64,000 bases of DNA, from the NCBI GenBank assembly GCA_002633005.1, contig NMRA01000049.1, positions 974,011-1,038,010 on the forward strand, given 5' to 3'. Position numbers and translations under genes: made by a program. Each line of letters starts with the position of its first letter. Positions within the stretch are counted from its first letter, which is position 1. This DNA is from Phoronis australis. Its lineage: Eukaryota > Phoronida > Phoronidae. The notes beneath the pieces were generated by a model. That model had not been told where the DNA came from. It did not search any database and saw only the letters and a program-made list of their open reading frames with translations. Of this stretch, positions 31,933 through 45,331 are shown piece by piece.

Positions 31933-34801
31933 ATAAACAAATTGTGTACATATGACAGAGATGTACATTAATGTCTAACACACTTGATATTTGATTTGTA
32001 AATTTTGCATATTCCATTTGGTCTGGTTAAATTTTCGATCCATTATATTTGCTTATTTAGACAGACGATTACCTCTGAAAACTTTTTAAGTTGTGTTAGT
32101 TACATTGTAAGTTAGATCACTTACTAAGTACTCATTGTGAAATTTATCTCAAATTGTTGCTTAATCAAATTACTGACTTAATTTCTGAGCTTAAAAAGAG
32201 CTGATAGTTCATCAATTGCTTGAAACCAGTTTGTACAAGTTGGCATGTACGAACTGGGATTACGCGGTGACGCACCATGGCACGAAAAGACAGCTTCACC
32301 TATCATTTGTCAGGCTTACATTTGCGTGTTTGAACACTTGTTTTCTTGTTTTACTAAGACTTTGCTAGGACTAACTGGTTTGCCTAATACATTTAAAATA
32401 ACAAAATTTGTGGGCTTGGAAAGAAGTGACAATTCATTGTTTGAAACCAGTTTGTACAAGTTGGTTTGTCACAACAGGTTAGATTATGCCCTGAGCATGG
32501 TCTGAAGCAGTAATGATTGAGGTATCAATTCCAGTGTTTTCCACATCAGAAAATTCAAACTCGACTGGACTTGCACAGTTTGTGTACATGTCCATGTTGT
32601 GGAGAATTTGCGTGTAAGTCTTGAAATAAATGCATTGAACCATAAACCCAATTTGTTCAAGAAATTACTAATCTCTCAACGCTTCAAACTCATTGCACGC
32701 GTTTTCAAACTCAACGCAAAGTAAGCCAAACTTGTCATAATAAAATTCAAACTCGATGCAGTGTTGAGTCAAAGTGTGTTGTTGAGAACACTGGGTTTTT
32801 TGTAAAGGCTCCAGAAATCATTTCTCATCTGTCAGAGTAAGAAGCAAGTTGAGGTCAATTTTATAGTTATAGCTGAATAGGTGATATAAATCAAAAGATT
32901 ATGGCTACTTTAAAGGATCTGTGAACAGTAATCAATGTTTCATATGCTTTGACATGTGATTGCACTGTCGCCTTATGAAACTTGTCACTCTTCAGATAAC
33001 CTCTGTCACAGTGCCACCTATATGGGGAATTGGCCTGGTGGATTGATGGTGAACAGCATGTTGAAATCTGTGGCATCAGTGCGAATGCCTCGTTTTGTAC
33101 ATTTGTCATATGGTATGGGAATTAGGCAGAAAGGGTATAGTGAATCATTTTGTTGTTTTATTTGACACCTTGTAATGTTGCAGGTGTCAAAAAATCACAA
33201 ACCTGCAAGGATTGAATTGATTAGTCTCTTCTTCTGGTTGTAACAAGCTGCAACTGTAAACCATAAAAGCATTTCTAAATGTAGGGAGACAGCATTTCTC
33301 AATATCAGCCATCAAAATGCTTCAATGTTATTTTCCAACCAATGGTAATGTCTGAATATTACTTCGTTCTGTTAACCAATGAGAACCCATGTTACATGAT
33401 CAATTCACAGTCAAATGCTACCACTTGTTACACAGGGAAAGACTTGGAGTAGTTTCTCAAATTGCAGATCACATCCCAGTGTTTTCTGCAGCACAAAATG
33501 TAGTACTTGCCAGTAGTTACAAAATTAATGTTAAAGTTCTCAAGCCCATGATGTCCATACTGCCCAGGAGTTTGTATTTAAAGCCTCAGAATCAGTTTTT
33601 CAGACTTTCAAAATGTCTAATCTCCAGTTAGTTCAAACTCGTATTGTTTTTCAAACATGGCGCAGGTGAGCCAAACTCATCACAGCAAAATTCAAACTCG
33701 TTTTCAGACCAGTCAAAATGTGTTGTGCTGAAGACTGGTCTAGCAAATCGTTCTCACATTTATCTTTTGGTTATATGAAGCATTGAAAGTCATGAGTTAG
33801 TTCAGGGATGGGACAGATGAAGAGCTACTGGGTCAGTGAAAGTTAATCGACCTGGCATTGAAGTGTGAAAATATGATCACAATTGAATGAACTGACTGCT
33901 TGTCCATTCAATTGAAGCAACCAGGTCACTTGAGCTGGTACTTCTGCCCTGTCCCTTTGTGTTGAACAGACTTTTGTTCACTGACCAATAAAAAATCCTC
34001 AATCCAATTTTAGAATAGAACTATATGCCAGGAGATTCCTTTCCAGGAAAGTTAATTATCTCCATTCCAATGAAAGACTGTTATTTAATGAACTGACTCA
34101 TTACTCTAATGTTTCTCCTTTGACCTGTTACTTGCACTGTCAGAGTTGTTTAATGTATATTTGTCATAACCATCATTGTTTCATGCAAATTCCAGCTTTG
34201 TATTTTTTTCATTTATAATGTTCAGTTTGTAAATATTAATTACTAAACAAATGCAATATAGAATAAGTTGGAAGCAACATGTAAATGGTTTTTGTCCGAT
34301 AGATGTTAACTCCTTTGATTTCATTTTTTAAAATTGGTATAAAATGACTGAGCTGAATTCCTGGTATCGCTGGAATGCACAAAAATACATAATCATTTTT
34401 GTTTTCCATCAACTTGGTCCATGTTCTCGTGGTCCGTTAGTGACATCACATCACCAGGTGGGGCAGTTGGAGTTAAAGGGACATGCAGCACCATCTTAAT
34501 CTTCGTTTTGGGGTGGCACCCTTTGTTTGGTTTTGTAATTAAATATGACTTAGTATTTCCACTCACACACAACCAAATGTTTGGAGTTCATTGTGTCAAG
34601 GGATGAGTTACTTTTTAGCAGCTGAGGTTTGGGATTACCACAACCTGATTAGAACTGCAGGGAGGTTACCAAGAAAATTCTCCAATAATTTGTCAAATCC
34701 ACTTTCTGTGTAAGCTTTTTCATGTTTTAGAAAATGGGGACATTTTTCTTGGAGCCTCTACATTTCAATGACGCAAGTCCTTAGCCATTGTAATGTTAAA
34801 T
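31933..34801. other. EMC7 3' flank with diverged direct repeats
   Basis: No gene recognised. A 33-base phrase around GAAACCAGTTTGTACAAGTT occurs at 32211-32249 and again at 32431-32469. A longer diverged pair, rich in TTCAAACTCG and GCCAAACT phrases, lies at about 32670-32795 and 33615-33745. They look like an old segmental duplication of non-coding DNA. Confidence 0.6.
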
Positions 34802-34807
34802 TTTATT
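34802..34807 (-). terminator. Candidate SETD4 polyadenylation signal
   Basis: AATAAA on the minus strand, 78 bases beyond the SETD4 stop codon. Position fits a short 3' UTR. Confidence 0.5.
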
Positions 34808-34884
34808 TATAAATAACTGCTTGAATAGTGAATATATGCAGTTTCATGAAAGACTCCTCAGTTTATATGATGCTCAAATAAGGG

Positions 34885-37800
34885 TTATAAAACTTCCCAG
34901 CAGCTGGACCGAGATACAAAATTAATGATGTTTGAAACATCCTGAATTAATGTCAAAATCAATCCTTTGTGAGGTGAATCAATAGTCTTCACCAGCTGTT
35001 GGCATGGCAACCACGAAGTCGCTTCATCTAGAAGTTTCTTGAGTATACAGCAAACCATCTTGTGATCATAATCACCTCCAGCACCAGATACAAAAGCTTT
35101 CCACTGTTTTCTACAAAAAATGAAAATGTGACAAATTCTTGTATTAACACCTCATTGGCAAGATAGCCAAATCTCAGAGCTGACGGAATTTTTTCTATAG
35201 ATAAATGGCTTACTACAATTTTTTCATTTGAAAATGAAAGGCAATTTGCAGATAACCTTACTCGCCTGGGTCAGTGCCCATGCTCGGCTTACTGCCCACC
35301 GTCCACCCATGGATTTTAATATTACCACTTATTTATATAATCAAGACTTTCATGTAAGTCCTTGTGTCTTTGTGAATATCCGCCTCAGAATTTAAGCTCC
35401 CAAAAAGTATGCAACTCACTTAGCTTTGAGTAAAAATCGGTCATTTTAAGCAAAACTTTGCCTTATACCTGCTTACAGGAAGTCAAAAGAAGATAATACT
35501 CGTCTGCAAAAACCAGTTAAATATTCCCGTGAGCAGTGCTAGGAAGGCTCACAGAATGTTCACAGCCGAAAAGATACACTGTGTATAAATCACGCTACTG
35601 AATTACTGTGTGTGATCACTGCATTCTTAGCAGCACCTTCATTGTGTACAATACACTCAAATACTTGTAGTCAGATGTACATGGGGCTCCCTGGGTGTTG
35701 AAAAACCAATTGACCGTTCGGATTAGTGTTTTCCTAAATTCTCAAAAATTGGTTTTCAAGCGCCTTTTGATTTAATTTTGAGTTCCCAATCTAATCATAC
35801 TTGACGAAGCCTAGAAGAGTATGGCATAACCCGTGAAATGAGCAGTATAAACATTGAACTGCTGTTCAGAATCGCCAACACAAAGACTCGGTTAAAATCT
35901 GGGAAACAATTGAAAGAATGTTACTGCTTTGCACTATTTTAGTACAAGCTTCCAAACTGCAAAATCCACAATTTTCTTTAAGCTCGACGATGAAGCCACA
36001 CCTTTCTCTTCTCTATGCAGTACATGTGAAATTGAAGCTGGTCACAAACAATTATTAACGGATTTTTATGATTTTTGAGCACACACACATCATTTAATGA
36101 CCTGCAAATTTTTCAGTTAGAACTTCATTTTTTTCGTTTTTATGCCAGAATCCAAAGGCACGGAATTTTTGAGACCAGTCTTTAGAACTGACTATATTTC
36201 ATTATTTTCATGCAGAAAATACCATCCAGGAAGTCATGTGTAATGAGGCTGTCATGCATTACACAGCCACACTTGAATCTCACTGTTTTTAACCACAATA
36301 TTGCAATATCTGTCGAGCACTTTTGTAGCCTTGTTTTTGCACCACTGGAGTTTCGCATGCTCTTTGTTGTTGGCGTATTCTTTACAAGTTTTTCTCAGCT
36401 GTATTAAATCCATTTGTCATTCCAATGCCAACAAAGTACTACTACTGTGTTGTGCGCTGCAACCCCTGACGGGAAACAGTTGGACAAATTGAAAAATATC
36501 CATGGAAGTGTGATGTTAAATTCTTCACCTTCCCAACATAAACCAAAGCGAAGAAAATTCGGAGTGAGTGGACAAAGCAAGTTCGTTTGGTTAACTCTGA
36601 ATCAAAACAGAATCCCTTTCCTTCTTTCTTAAAGTTACCTTTTCAATCCCAGTACGTTTAAACGGTTGAAATTGGTAATAATTCCACAGCCATACACCTC
36701 AATGGTTTCAGACATGACCGGTAAACATGGGCACAACATTCCAAAACATGGCTAATTAAAAAACGTGCTTTCTAACCCCAATGACAAAGGAAAGTTCAAC
36801 AGCTGAGTATTCCTAGACGACCCTATTAGGAACAATAACCTGCTATACCGAGAAACCAAAATGAAGGGTTCCACCCTAAAACATGAACCGAGTAATGGTG
36901 GCTTTACATGGTGATTTAAATACTAAAAAATGTAAACAAGAGCAACGCAGAGCATTGAAATGCGCCCACAAATGCTCCGCAAATGGGTGTTTATTTCTAT
37001 CATAAAACTGGCCACTACATGGTATGTTGAATCCATCTGAAAACGGGAACATGTCATTGCTTCTTTAATAGAAAGCTATTTAACAAATTTCATAAAAATC
37101 TGTCGAGGAAATTCAGAGAAACAGAAAAAAACAAAAAAATTGAAATTGCCACTAGGTGGCACAGCATTGGTCGGATGCGTCTGAAAGTCGTTGTCATCGT
37201 CTGTTGTCTACTTCATGCTAATTTCATAAAGATCCTGCAGTGGGTTTAGGAGACACAACTATGGCTGCAAAAAATGCCACTAGGAGGCACCAAAGTAGGC
37301 GAAGTCAGAAAAACATCATCAACTGTCCTCTTCACACTATACATGCTAATTTTCACAAACATCCAAGGGGGGGGTTCGTTTGGTTGATAGAGGGGCGGAC
37401 GCCAAATACAGACAGAGATGACGGCAATATGCACCCACATGTAAGTAGGTGGGCGAATAAAAATTCATGGTTTCAAAATGCCTCTTAACTTCTAAATACA
37501 TACAAGTCATGTGAGTTTGTACACAATATTTGCAAACTTGTCTTCAAGTTCCACGAGAGGCCATTGAAGCTGCATGACAGATCCCTGCAACAAAACAGAA
37601 CAGAAAGGAGGTGAAAAAACTGAATATTTTAACCTGCTTTCTAAAAAGTTCTTTGAGTCCAGCACATATAATATTCTGTTCAAGGGACTTTTAACATCAT
37701 CTGGGAAAGCTCAAGTACAAAATTTACTGTCAACATAAGGCAAGGTTGATTGATGTTGACGTCCATCATTTAATGGTGATAAAACTACCCAGTCTATGAC

Positions 37801-40800
37801 TTTACTAAGGAATGTGAGGGCAAATTAACAATTTACAGGAAATACATTACTACTCACCTATAGAAATTGGAATCCTCAATGAATTTAAGTTTTCGTTTCG
37901 AATCGCTAACCCCAGATTCGAGACATGCTTTCTCTAAGTCAGCTGAAAAGCAAGAACACTGATGTGAGTTAAATCATCCACTTCTTAAACACATGCATAC
38001 TGAAAAGCACAAGATCTGAAAATGCATATTCATTCTGAAAGTGCACTGTTATGTAGAATTACATTGTGCATGACATATGTATGCTGTGCAATGCATTTTC
38101 GAAACGAAAACTCATAGTTGGGCAGCATGATTTATGCTTAACACCAGCTCATTGGAGCATGCTTTCTTAGTAACGAAATTTTAAACAAAACTGTTAACTG
38201 CTTTGTTTTTGTGTGAACATAGCTGCCAGACACTTAGCATGACTAAAGCATACATATGCTTGTCAATCAAAATGTATATGAACAACTTTTCTCAATCATT
38301 AATCACGTGTACATCTTGAAAATCCACCGAGTAAACACTCGGGTAACAACTTAGCTATGCTCAGAAGTTTATACATGCTTACCAGTACATGTACTTGCCT
38401 GAGGTAAAACAAACAACGTTGTGCTCGTTCAGTGGCAGTGTAAACCCGTATTCCAGTAGTAGGGTGTTGTTGTCATGAGGTCCATAGTTAATAAAAACTT
38501 GGTCATGTCTCTTGTATGGAGTGAATGTAACAATCTCATAACAATCGGTATTGGCATTGAAGCCAGCAGATACCTGTAAAAAGTAGATGAACAATTATCA
38601 AAATTTTCCTGCAATTGTTTTAAGACGTTAGGTTTTCTACTTGACTACTTATCACAAATAAACTGGCTTCATTTTTTCTCCCTGTAGGTTATACATGTAC
38701 ATAACATTGGTTTTGGTGAGAAGTATCAGTTCATTATTGTTGAGGAAAGTGGTCATTAAGTTAATCTACAACCTGTTAAATAATAACTAGTAGTTCTTCC
38801 ACACACTCAGAAATCCTTTCTGAATTAGGTTAATTTGACATTGAATCTTTGAACACTGGGTGCTAGTGAGAACCTGGTAAAGACGTGAAGAACCAACACT
38901 GAAAAACACCTATAAAGTTGAAAGAATAGCCCAAACAAAATGGCTTCAGTTCTTAATGCCTCAAGGAACGTAGTACAACTATTTAATCACAAGGAGATAA
39001 ATCTCACACGGGACGTAATTTGAAAAGAATTGTGCAAAAACAAAATTAATTCAACTTTTTGATTAAATGCCAAATTTTTGTGACATGTGTGAGGGGTGAT
39101 AATAATCAGGTACCTGGTCGGCCTACCTGAGCAGCACCTGCACAGCCTACCTGAGCAGCACATGCTGTCTACATGAGCAGTACTTTATCAGCCTACCTGA
39201 GCACAACATGAGTGGTTGAGCAAGTCTAGGAAAGGTGCTAAGGCATAATGATCTTCATCACTAGACAGGTATGGAGACTGGGGTGAACGAAGATACACGG
39301 ATCTAGTATTGACAACACACCAGGCCCATCGGAAAGACTCGTAGGTAAATATTCCTCGAAAGTCAGTAAAATGTTGTTCTATATCTTTCACACATTGCGA
39401 GATTCCCGTAAACTCCATCTTGACTTTATCTACTAGAGAGCAAACCAGTGGTTTTAATCTGACTGGGAGAAGTTCCAAGTCTTCAGACGTGAAGAACAAT
39501 GGGTTTGAAAATGTCTTTGGCAGGACTTGGATGTAAGGATACCAGAATGATTTCTTGCCGAAGTGTCTTTCAGCAATCAAATACAAGCATATCACTTGAA
39601 CAGGGGAGAGTTTCTGTGGCGACCTGTAATATATACACATGTCCAGGAATAGCTAGACAAAAAGAATGGATGGGGCGCAAATATTTTATTAAATACTATT
39701 GATACTCAAAAAGAATTTTCTACTGTCACAGCATGAAAGCTATGTCTTCAGTCACAGTGTGTTGCAGATTAATAACATATATGGTAAAATTTCATCAACT
39801 TTGGACAAAATTATGCTTTTTCATTTTTCATGGGCTTCTAAAATTGTTGTAAATGCTCAGTTTTTCAAAATATTGATGGCAGTACTTGAATATGGTAAGG
39901 CATTAAGTTGGTGAAATGTGTCCTTAAAGGGAAAAATGAGAAAAAATAATTTGTTTGCCACATTGTGTCTTCTAGGTGGAACGTGCACGTTAATTCCTTA
40001 TCTCTATGATTGCTTGGTCAAATTAGTTAGAAACACAACAAGCAACAATGTGAATATAAAGTACGGTGAAAATTTCCAATTGTTTTTAAGAATGAATTTT
40101 ATGTCGAAAATCATTCACCGCAAATCACTCAACTGTGTCCAATAAGTATCATGCCGTGGTGTTGGGGAATAACACTGCACAATACAGGCTATGCAAGCCC
40201 CCAAGGTACATCATTAGTGCAAAGATCACCTATTTGCAGAATTGCAGTTGATACTGAATACAACTGCACTTTGTTTAGTATACGTGATGTTCAAATAGAA
40301 TTGACGTTTAGATCCTGCTATACATTAGCATAGTTAGGAGCATGCAAATACATCTTAAATTAGTGAGATTATACCATAGAAGCACACTACTTGCAAGTAA
40401 TGAGAAAAAAGATTTAAAGATGGGAGCAGACCTCCACCAATTCACACAATGAAACATAGCAGAGAATCACTTCACTTCACAACCCGTCACCTCACCAACC
40501 TTTTGACGAAATTTCCCAGGTAACTCTTCAATGCCATTTCTGTGGTGATCATGAGGTTCTTGGGTAAAGAAACAATAATGTCTCCGTGGTGTAATGCTTG
40601 TGTTGCCATCAGGCCTCTACCAATACCTGGGCACAGATGAAGCATGAGACATGAGTTGTGTGGCAAAAGACAATACTCTAGATGCAACACCCCTGAATGT
40701 AAGCCACAGGACCACCATTTACAGGGTTCCTTTAAATTACTGTTCAAAAACACATTGCTGACACAACAAACTTCAGTTTTTGAAATATCAACCAACAATT

Positions 40801-42514
40801 CAAAGCAGTCTGTCTGTGACAGTTTTTATCAGCTTCGGATGAATTGACATGAACATTAACATTTGTAGTTTAACTGTAAGCTCTAGAATAAAGGGTCACA
40901 AGTCTTGAAACTTTTATTCAACTTCAAACTACTTTTGCTCATTTTTTAAACAAACACTGAAAATGAATGTCTGCCAATGTACATTTCTGATGAAATCAGA
41001 GAAATAACATTCAAGTCAAACATGTGGAGAATTTCTTGCTTACATCGGTGACCGCTGAGATTTCCTTTGCCCTCAGACAACTTTTGTAATGCCTATTCAG
41101 CACGCCCATTGAATTCAAGCTAATGAAGCAGAAAGGTAATTGCTAGCACTAATTTCTCAACAGTGGTGGTTGTTACACGGTATTTGGTTTTCTTTGACAT
41201 TCGCACAGAGTTACAGGCTGAAATGTTGAAAGTAGGGGATTGATGACATTTCAGATATTACAAAATAACTAAAAATGGTAATTTGGGTTCATCTTGACAA
41301 AGGGCCATTTCCCAAACAATCGGTTTTAAATATGTTTCATAACTGTTTTTTTAAATACTCTAGTCTACTTTGTTTTGTTTCCTGTCTGGTTGTTATCTTT
41401 TGATTTTATTTTTAAGAATTATGAAGTGTCAAAACAGTGGTAGATTTTGATCGTAAGTGAAACTTGGAAGACAGCTCTCACCCACTGACCCACCTCATCT
41501 ACTCCTTGGATTTTCTCATTGACTTTGAAGCTAGCCATATTAGTCTTTACAACACGTGTTTCATAAGCAGCTCATTATTGAATAAGTTTCATGGTAAGTG
41601 TGCTATCCCTTGGATAAAGTAGTGCGATATGACAAGGTGATAAGCGCTGTCTTAAAAGCTATTGACATCTAATTTGTTCACCCCGTGTTGTATTTGTCAT
41701 AAATGTAGATAAGTTGTAAACTAAAAGAATGAACCACGTACTATCGTTAAACGTGATCAGTGAACTGTAAATCCTCTGTGTATGTATCAATTTATCAATA
41801 CGCACGTTTTTTTATCTTCAATCTGTAACCAATGTTTGCTGTTTTTAGTTCATCGATATTCAAAAATCAAAAACCATACCATGCCCTTGTTTATTTTTAA
41901 CAGAAATTATTGATTACGCATTCTGGAAATTTGCCAGTATGTACAGGCACAGGATGAATGCTACAGTTTATAGCCGGGCAATTACACTTAATCGGGTCTG
42001 GTTTGCAGTCATCACAATTGTGTCCGACTCTGGCGCTGCGCTATCATTGATCCTGATGAAAGCTGCTCAGAACATGGTTGAATGAGCAGCGGTGAAAATG
42101 ACCACATATCTTTACAAATGCACGTTTTCCGTAAGCAAATTATTCACAGGATGAAACAATTTGCAACAAGCCTTCCGTAACATTTCTAAAATTTTGTTCC
42201 CAAGTTTCCAGTAAGCAAATGGTTAAGTACTTACGAGACGGAATGTTAGAAGCAAAGTTTGTTGTAACATGCATCTACTATACTGATTTTTAAAATACCC
42301 TTGCTTGAAAGAGACCATAACTCAGATCAAATTTTCAAGAGATCTTTCATTACAAACCTGGGAAAATGTGCGATTTCAAACATCTGTTCTTAAACGCATT
42401 ACTTTTCATCCACTTGAGAAGAACAATGTCACTGGAGTCAGGCTCTGTGCTGTTAGTACAAGACTTCTTCGAATTACGTTTGCGAATTCTCCAAGTGCGA
42501 CCATGTTTCACCAT
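34885..42514 (-). CDS. SETD4: SET domain-containing lysine methyltransferase SETD4
   Basis: Minus-strand exons: 42514-42358 (ATG), 40626-40500, 39623-39197, 38573-38399, 37942-37858, 37584-37504, 35110-34885 (TAA). Phases are continuous and give 425 residues, near human SETD4 (440). An in-frame stop precedes the ATG. The N-terminus is basic (GRTWRIRKRN). The SET core shows GIGRG at 53-57 (AdoMet-binding GxG), the inserted iSET region (RHFGKKSFWYPYIQVLP), DLLNHS at 228-233 and INYGPHDN at 265-272 with the catalytic Tyr 267. The last three exons are the helical Rubisco-LSMT-type substrate-binding domain, more diverged but collinear. It methylates lysines. The intron after 38399 needs a GC donor. 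The junction 40500/39623 uses a weak GTTGGT donor; a GTGAGG donor four bases on, paired with a later acceptor, would drop two residues. The terminal exon is the least certain. Confidence 0.92.
35111..37503 (-). other. Last SETD4 intron, holding a reversed repeat element
   Basis: 2.4-kb intron with GTATGT donor and TTTTTTTGTAG acceptor in minus orientation. Apart from the dispersed element at 36932-37463 nothing was recognised. If the frame were not spliced at 37504 it would hit a stop about eight codons later, so a shorter isoform is possible. Confidence 0.6.
36932..37463 (-). mobile_element. Short complete copy of the GCGCCCACA-ended repeat element
   Basis: In minus orientation it begins near 37463 with TTCGCCCACC and ATGTGGGTGCAT, runs through the TCATCTCTGTC tract and about three monomers with cores GTGCCTCCTAGTGGCA, GCCACCTAGTGGCAATTT and CATGTAGTGGCCAG, and ends with TGTGGGCGCATTTCAATGCT and CTGCGTTGCTCTTG at 36932. 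Head and tail carry the inverted GCGCCCACA/TGTGGGCGC pair. It is the best single copy for defining the family. Confidence 0.75.
38397..38398 (-). promoter_or_regulatory. SETD4: GC 5' splice site in SETD4
   Basis: The exon ends CTCAG and the intron begins GCAAGT, the usual strong context of rare GC-AG introns. A GTAAGC donor 16 bases further in looks better by dinucleotide, but joining it to the next exon at 37942 produces an immediate stop codon. The GC donor keeps the frame and family alignment. Confidence 0.75.
39121..39203 (-). repeat. Tandem repeats of a splice-donor segment
   Basis: GCCTACCTGAGCA occurs at 39121-39133, 39145-39157 and 39191-39203, with a degenerate copy (GTCTACATGAGCA) at 39167-39179; spacings are 24, 22 and 24. 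On the minus strand each reads TGCTCAG|GTAGGC. The copy at 39191-39203 is the end of SETD4 exon 3 with its functional donor; the others are decoy donors just inside the intron. Confidence 0.85.
39783..39880 (+). repeat. Dispersed repeat, copy 2
   Basis: Plus-strand match to the minus strand of 21345-21470. It lies in the SETD4 intron between the exons at 40500 and 39623. Confidence 0.5.
40627..42357 (-). other. First SETD4 intron, nothing recognised
   Basis: AT-rich intron, GTTTGT donor and TGTGCCCAG acceptor in minus orientation. No repeat, RNA gene or exon was recognised. Confidence 0.7.
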
Positions 42515-45331
42515 TGCAGAACCATTCAAGACTAGGAACTATGTGATGACCTGCAGAACGATTACAAAGAAGTTTGAATAAAATACTAAGACTCCACTGT
42601 GGCCAACGAATGTGAATGTAGGTGGGCTTTTAACTGGACAAAAATTCAGTGTCAATCAGGAAATAAGCTCCCACTTGTCTAATCATGTTCACACTGAGTT
42701 ACCATTAAACAAATTTCCCCCTTTCAGCCGTGCATCCACACTACACACCCTACACCATGCAACAAATATGACATAATGTCTGCAGGTTTGTGCCCAGACA
42801 ACTTGTGCTGGGGCAAGTTACCCTGCCTTCAGAAAGCAGGGCGAGTTATTACTCGTGTGTCAAGTTGCTCTGTACAGAGTCCAAACTACAACAATGTTAA
42901 ACCTAGATACAGCTCATTCCAGGATTAAGTTGTTCTAGGGCAACTCAGTGTTAAATTTAACTTCCATGAACAAAAATTTTTTCGAAAAAATGTTGATCAT
43001 TTGATTTGCCTGGCAAAATTACACATCCACAACACACATTTAAGAAAAACAAACCCTTGTTTAAAATAGAAATTTATGAATATTTTACATTAGAAAAGCT
43101 TTAATATATATTCAAATAATTGCAAACAAAATAATATCAATGATAGATGGACCCCCTGGTTCCTTTGTTTTTCTTATAACCATTGATTGATCCCTGGTAT
43201 GAGTGGCGTGTATGTGGGTGTGTGCGAGCTCATCTTCATGACTTGACATGTATTGCAATTTTTGGTGAGCTAATAAATTTATTAAAAAATAATAAAATAA
43301 ATTAAAGCTTGTAGTGTTGATGGCACTTTAAAAAGTTCAGGAAAAGTTATACAAAGAAAGTACTGTCTCAACCTAATAAAATGATCACCGACTTTCAAAC
43401 TACCAACTCTCTGACCAACTTTAACTGGCAGATATTATAGTGCACTTCACTTTCTTCTCACGTTGGTTGCTTATCACAAGTAAGTCAATACTATCCGAAA
43501 ATGCAACCTTACAAAAGATGACGACATGTACTGTAAGGAATGAGTGAGTGCCTCTCAACCAGTATAACATGACCATGCAAGGGCATAACAGTGCAATGAA
43601 CATTTAGTGTACACAACACACATTTTCTCTACTTCCATATAGTTATAATTTTAAGCATACGCCGGAAGCTTTTCATCAAATTATGCCTCAGACCAACTAA
43701 AACAACAAAGTCACATTGTTATAAATATCTTTTGCGCATAGAGGAACACCTTAGGAAATCGTTGATATATTTAATTCCTTCCAACTCGAACAAATACTCC
43801 AGTAATCAAGCTTTTTATTCAAGCAGTTCCTTGTTCAATTCCCAAAATCCATAACTGGTCATTTTTCCACTGTGAACGCCACGGGATATGACACCATGCC
43901 ACTTGCCACACGCAGTGTTAAAAATGGATATTTTCCGATATTGGGAACTGAACGAGGGACTGCTTGAAGAAAAAGTTTGATAACAGGGGTATTTATTTGA
44001 GTTAGAAGGAATTAAAGACATCGACGGCCTCCTATGGTGTCCCTCTGCACGCAAAAGGTACTTATAACAATGTGACCTTGACTTTTTAATCAGTGCGAGG
44101 CATAATTTGCCAAAAATCTTCCGGTTTATGAAGCTCTTATAGGAGCTTCACCTTCTCTACTAGCCAGCTAGACAATGACCATTGTCTCTACTGGCGGTGT
44201 CAGTAAAGACGGCAGTCATTGTTTATTGGCCAGCAAGAAATGGTGGTCATCTGTCTACATGAGATTGTGCTGTGCCTGTGGTAGCGTCTGTGACCTAACA
44301 GTCCTAACACTCCTACGATGTGTAATTATTTCAAAATGACGCTTCAACGATATGTTTGCTTGCGATAAGGTTAATGTAACAATCCAAGCCAATAATAATC
44401 TTTCAACAAACACAGGTTTGTATAGCATACTCCACTGTGAGAGCTTGTGACACCACTTCTGGTGCCAATCTCTGGTTTAGCCTGCACGATAAACATCTGA
44501 ACGTTTTTTTTTTAACACGCCTAATCACAAGACTAAGCAACAAAATGCTCTTTAGTAGACTGGTTATTACACATAGTTTTGAAGCGCAAGGTAACAAGTT
44601 TGAAAGTTGGAACAAGTCAAGATGATTTTTCCACTAAATCCACTGTGACTATTTTGCCTTGAGTCTCAAGAGAGTTGAGTTAGACTTGTTTGGACTGGAA
44701 AGTGGAGACTCAGAGTCTGATTCACTCTGTCTGATTGGGAAAATAACCTTGAAATTCATTACGATACTAACAATTAACGGATTAGGGTTGCCATCGCATT
44801 TTAAAAAGTTTCTTCATCATGCTTCAAAATAAGCCAAAGCCTCAAACTGGAGTAAGAGTTTTGCAGCAAGAGCAAGGAGAGCTATGCGAGCAAGGCACAA
44901 AACATGTTACATTGTGACACAACAATAGAAATATGAACAAATGTGACTTGATAATAATAGTTATGTTGTATATTTGTTCTTTACATATAGTGTACTGCCA
45001 CTGAAAATTTAGCATTCTCTAAAAAAACAAACTGATAACACTACATGTTTAAGGTAAAATATTTCCAGAAAAATATTTGTATATTAAAAATTGCCGCTTG
45101 GGTCGCTTCTGCTAAACGTGATTTTCTGTGGGCATCCCCGCAATCTTCCTCTTTTACCAACATGGGTTTCCAAACGAAGGTTCGTACGAACGAGTCCAAT
45201 AAATATTCAACAATCAATACATTTTTGAGCTTCTCATTTTGGTATATGATTGTAATTAACACTAGAAGACCATGGCTTCTATCTGTCGTGCACAGAGCGT
45301 TGTTAATTACTTATAATACACGGTATTGCAA
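42515..45331. other. Divergent intergenic region between SETD4 and RPL13A
   Basis: The 5' flanks of SETD4 (minus) and RPL13A (plus) share this 2.8-kb region. It contains no open frame with coding character. A small palindrome GACAATG-ACC-ATTGTC lies near 44171. Confidence 0.6.
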
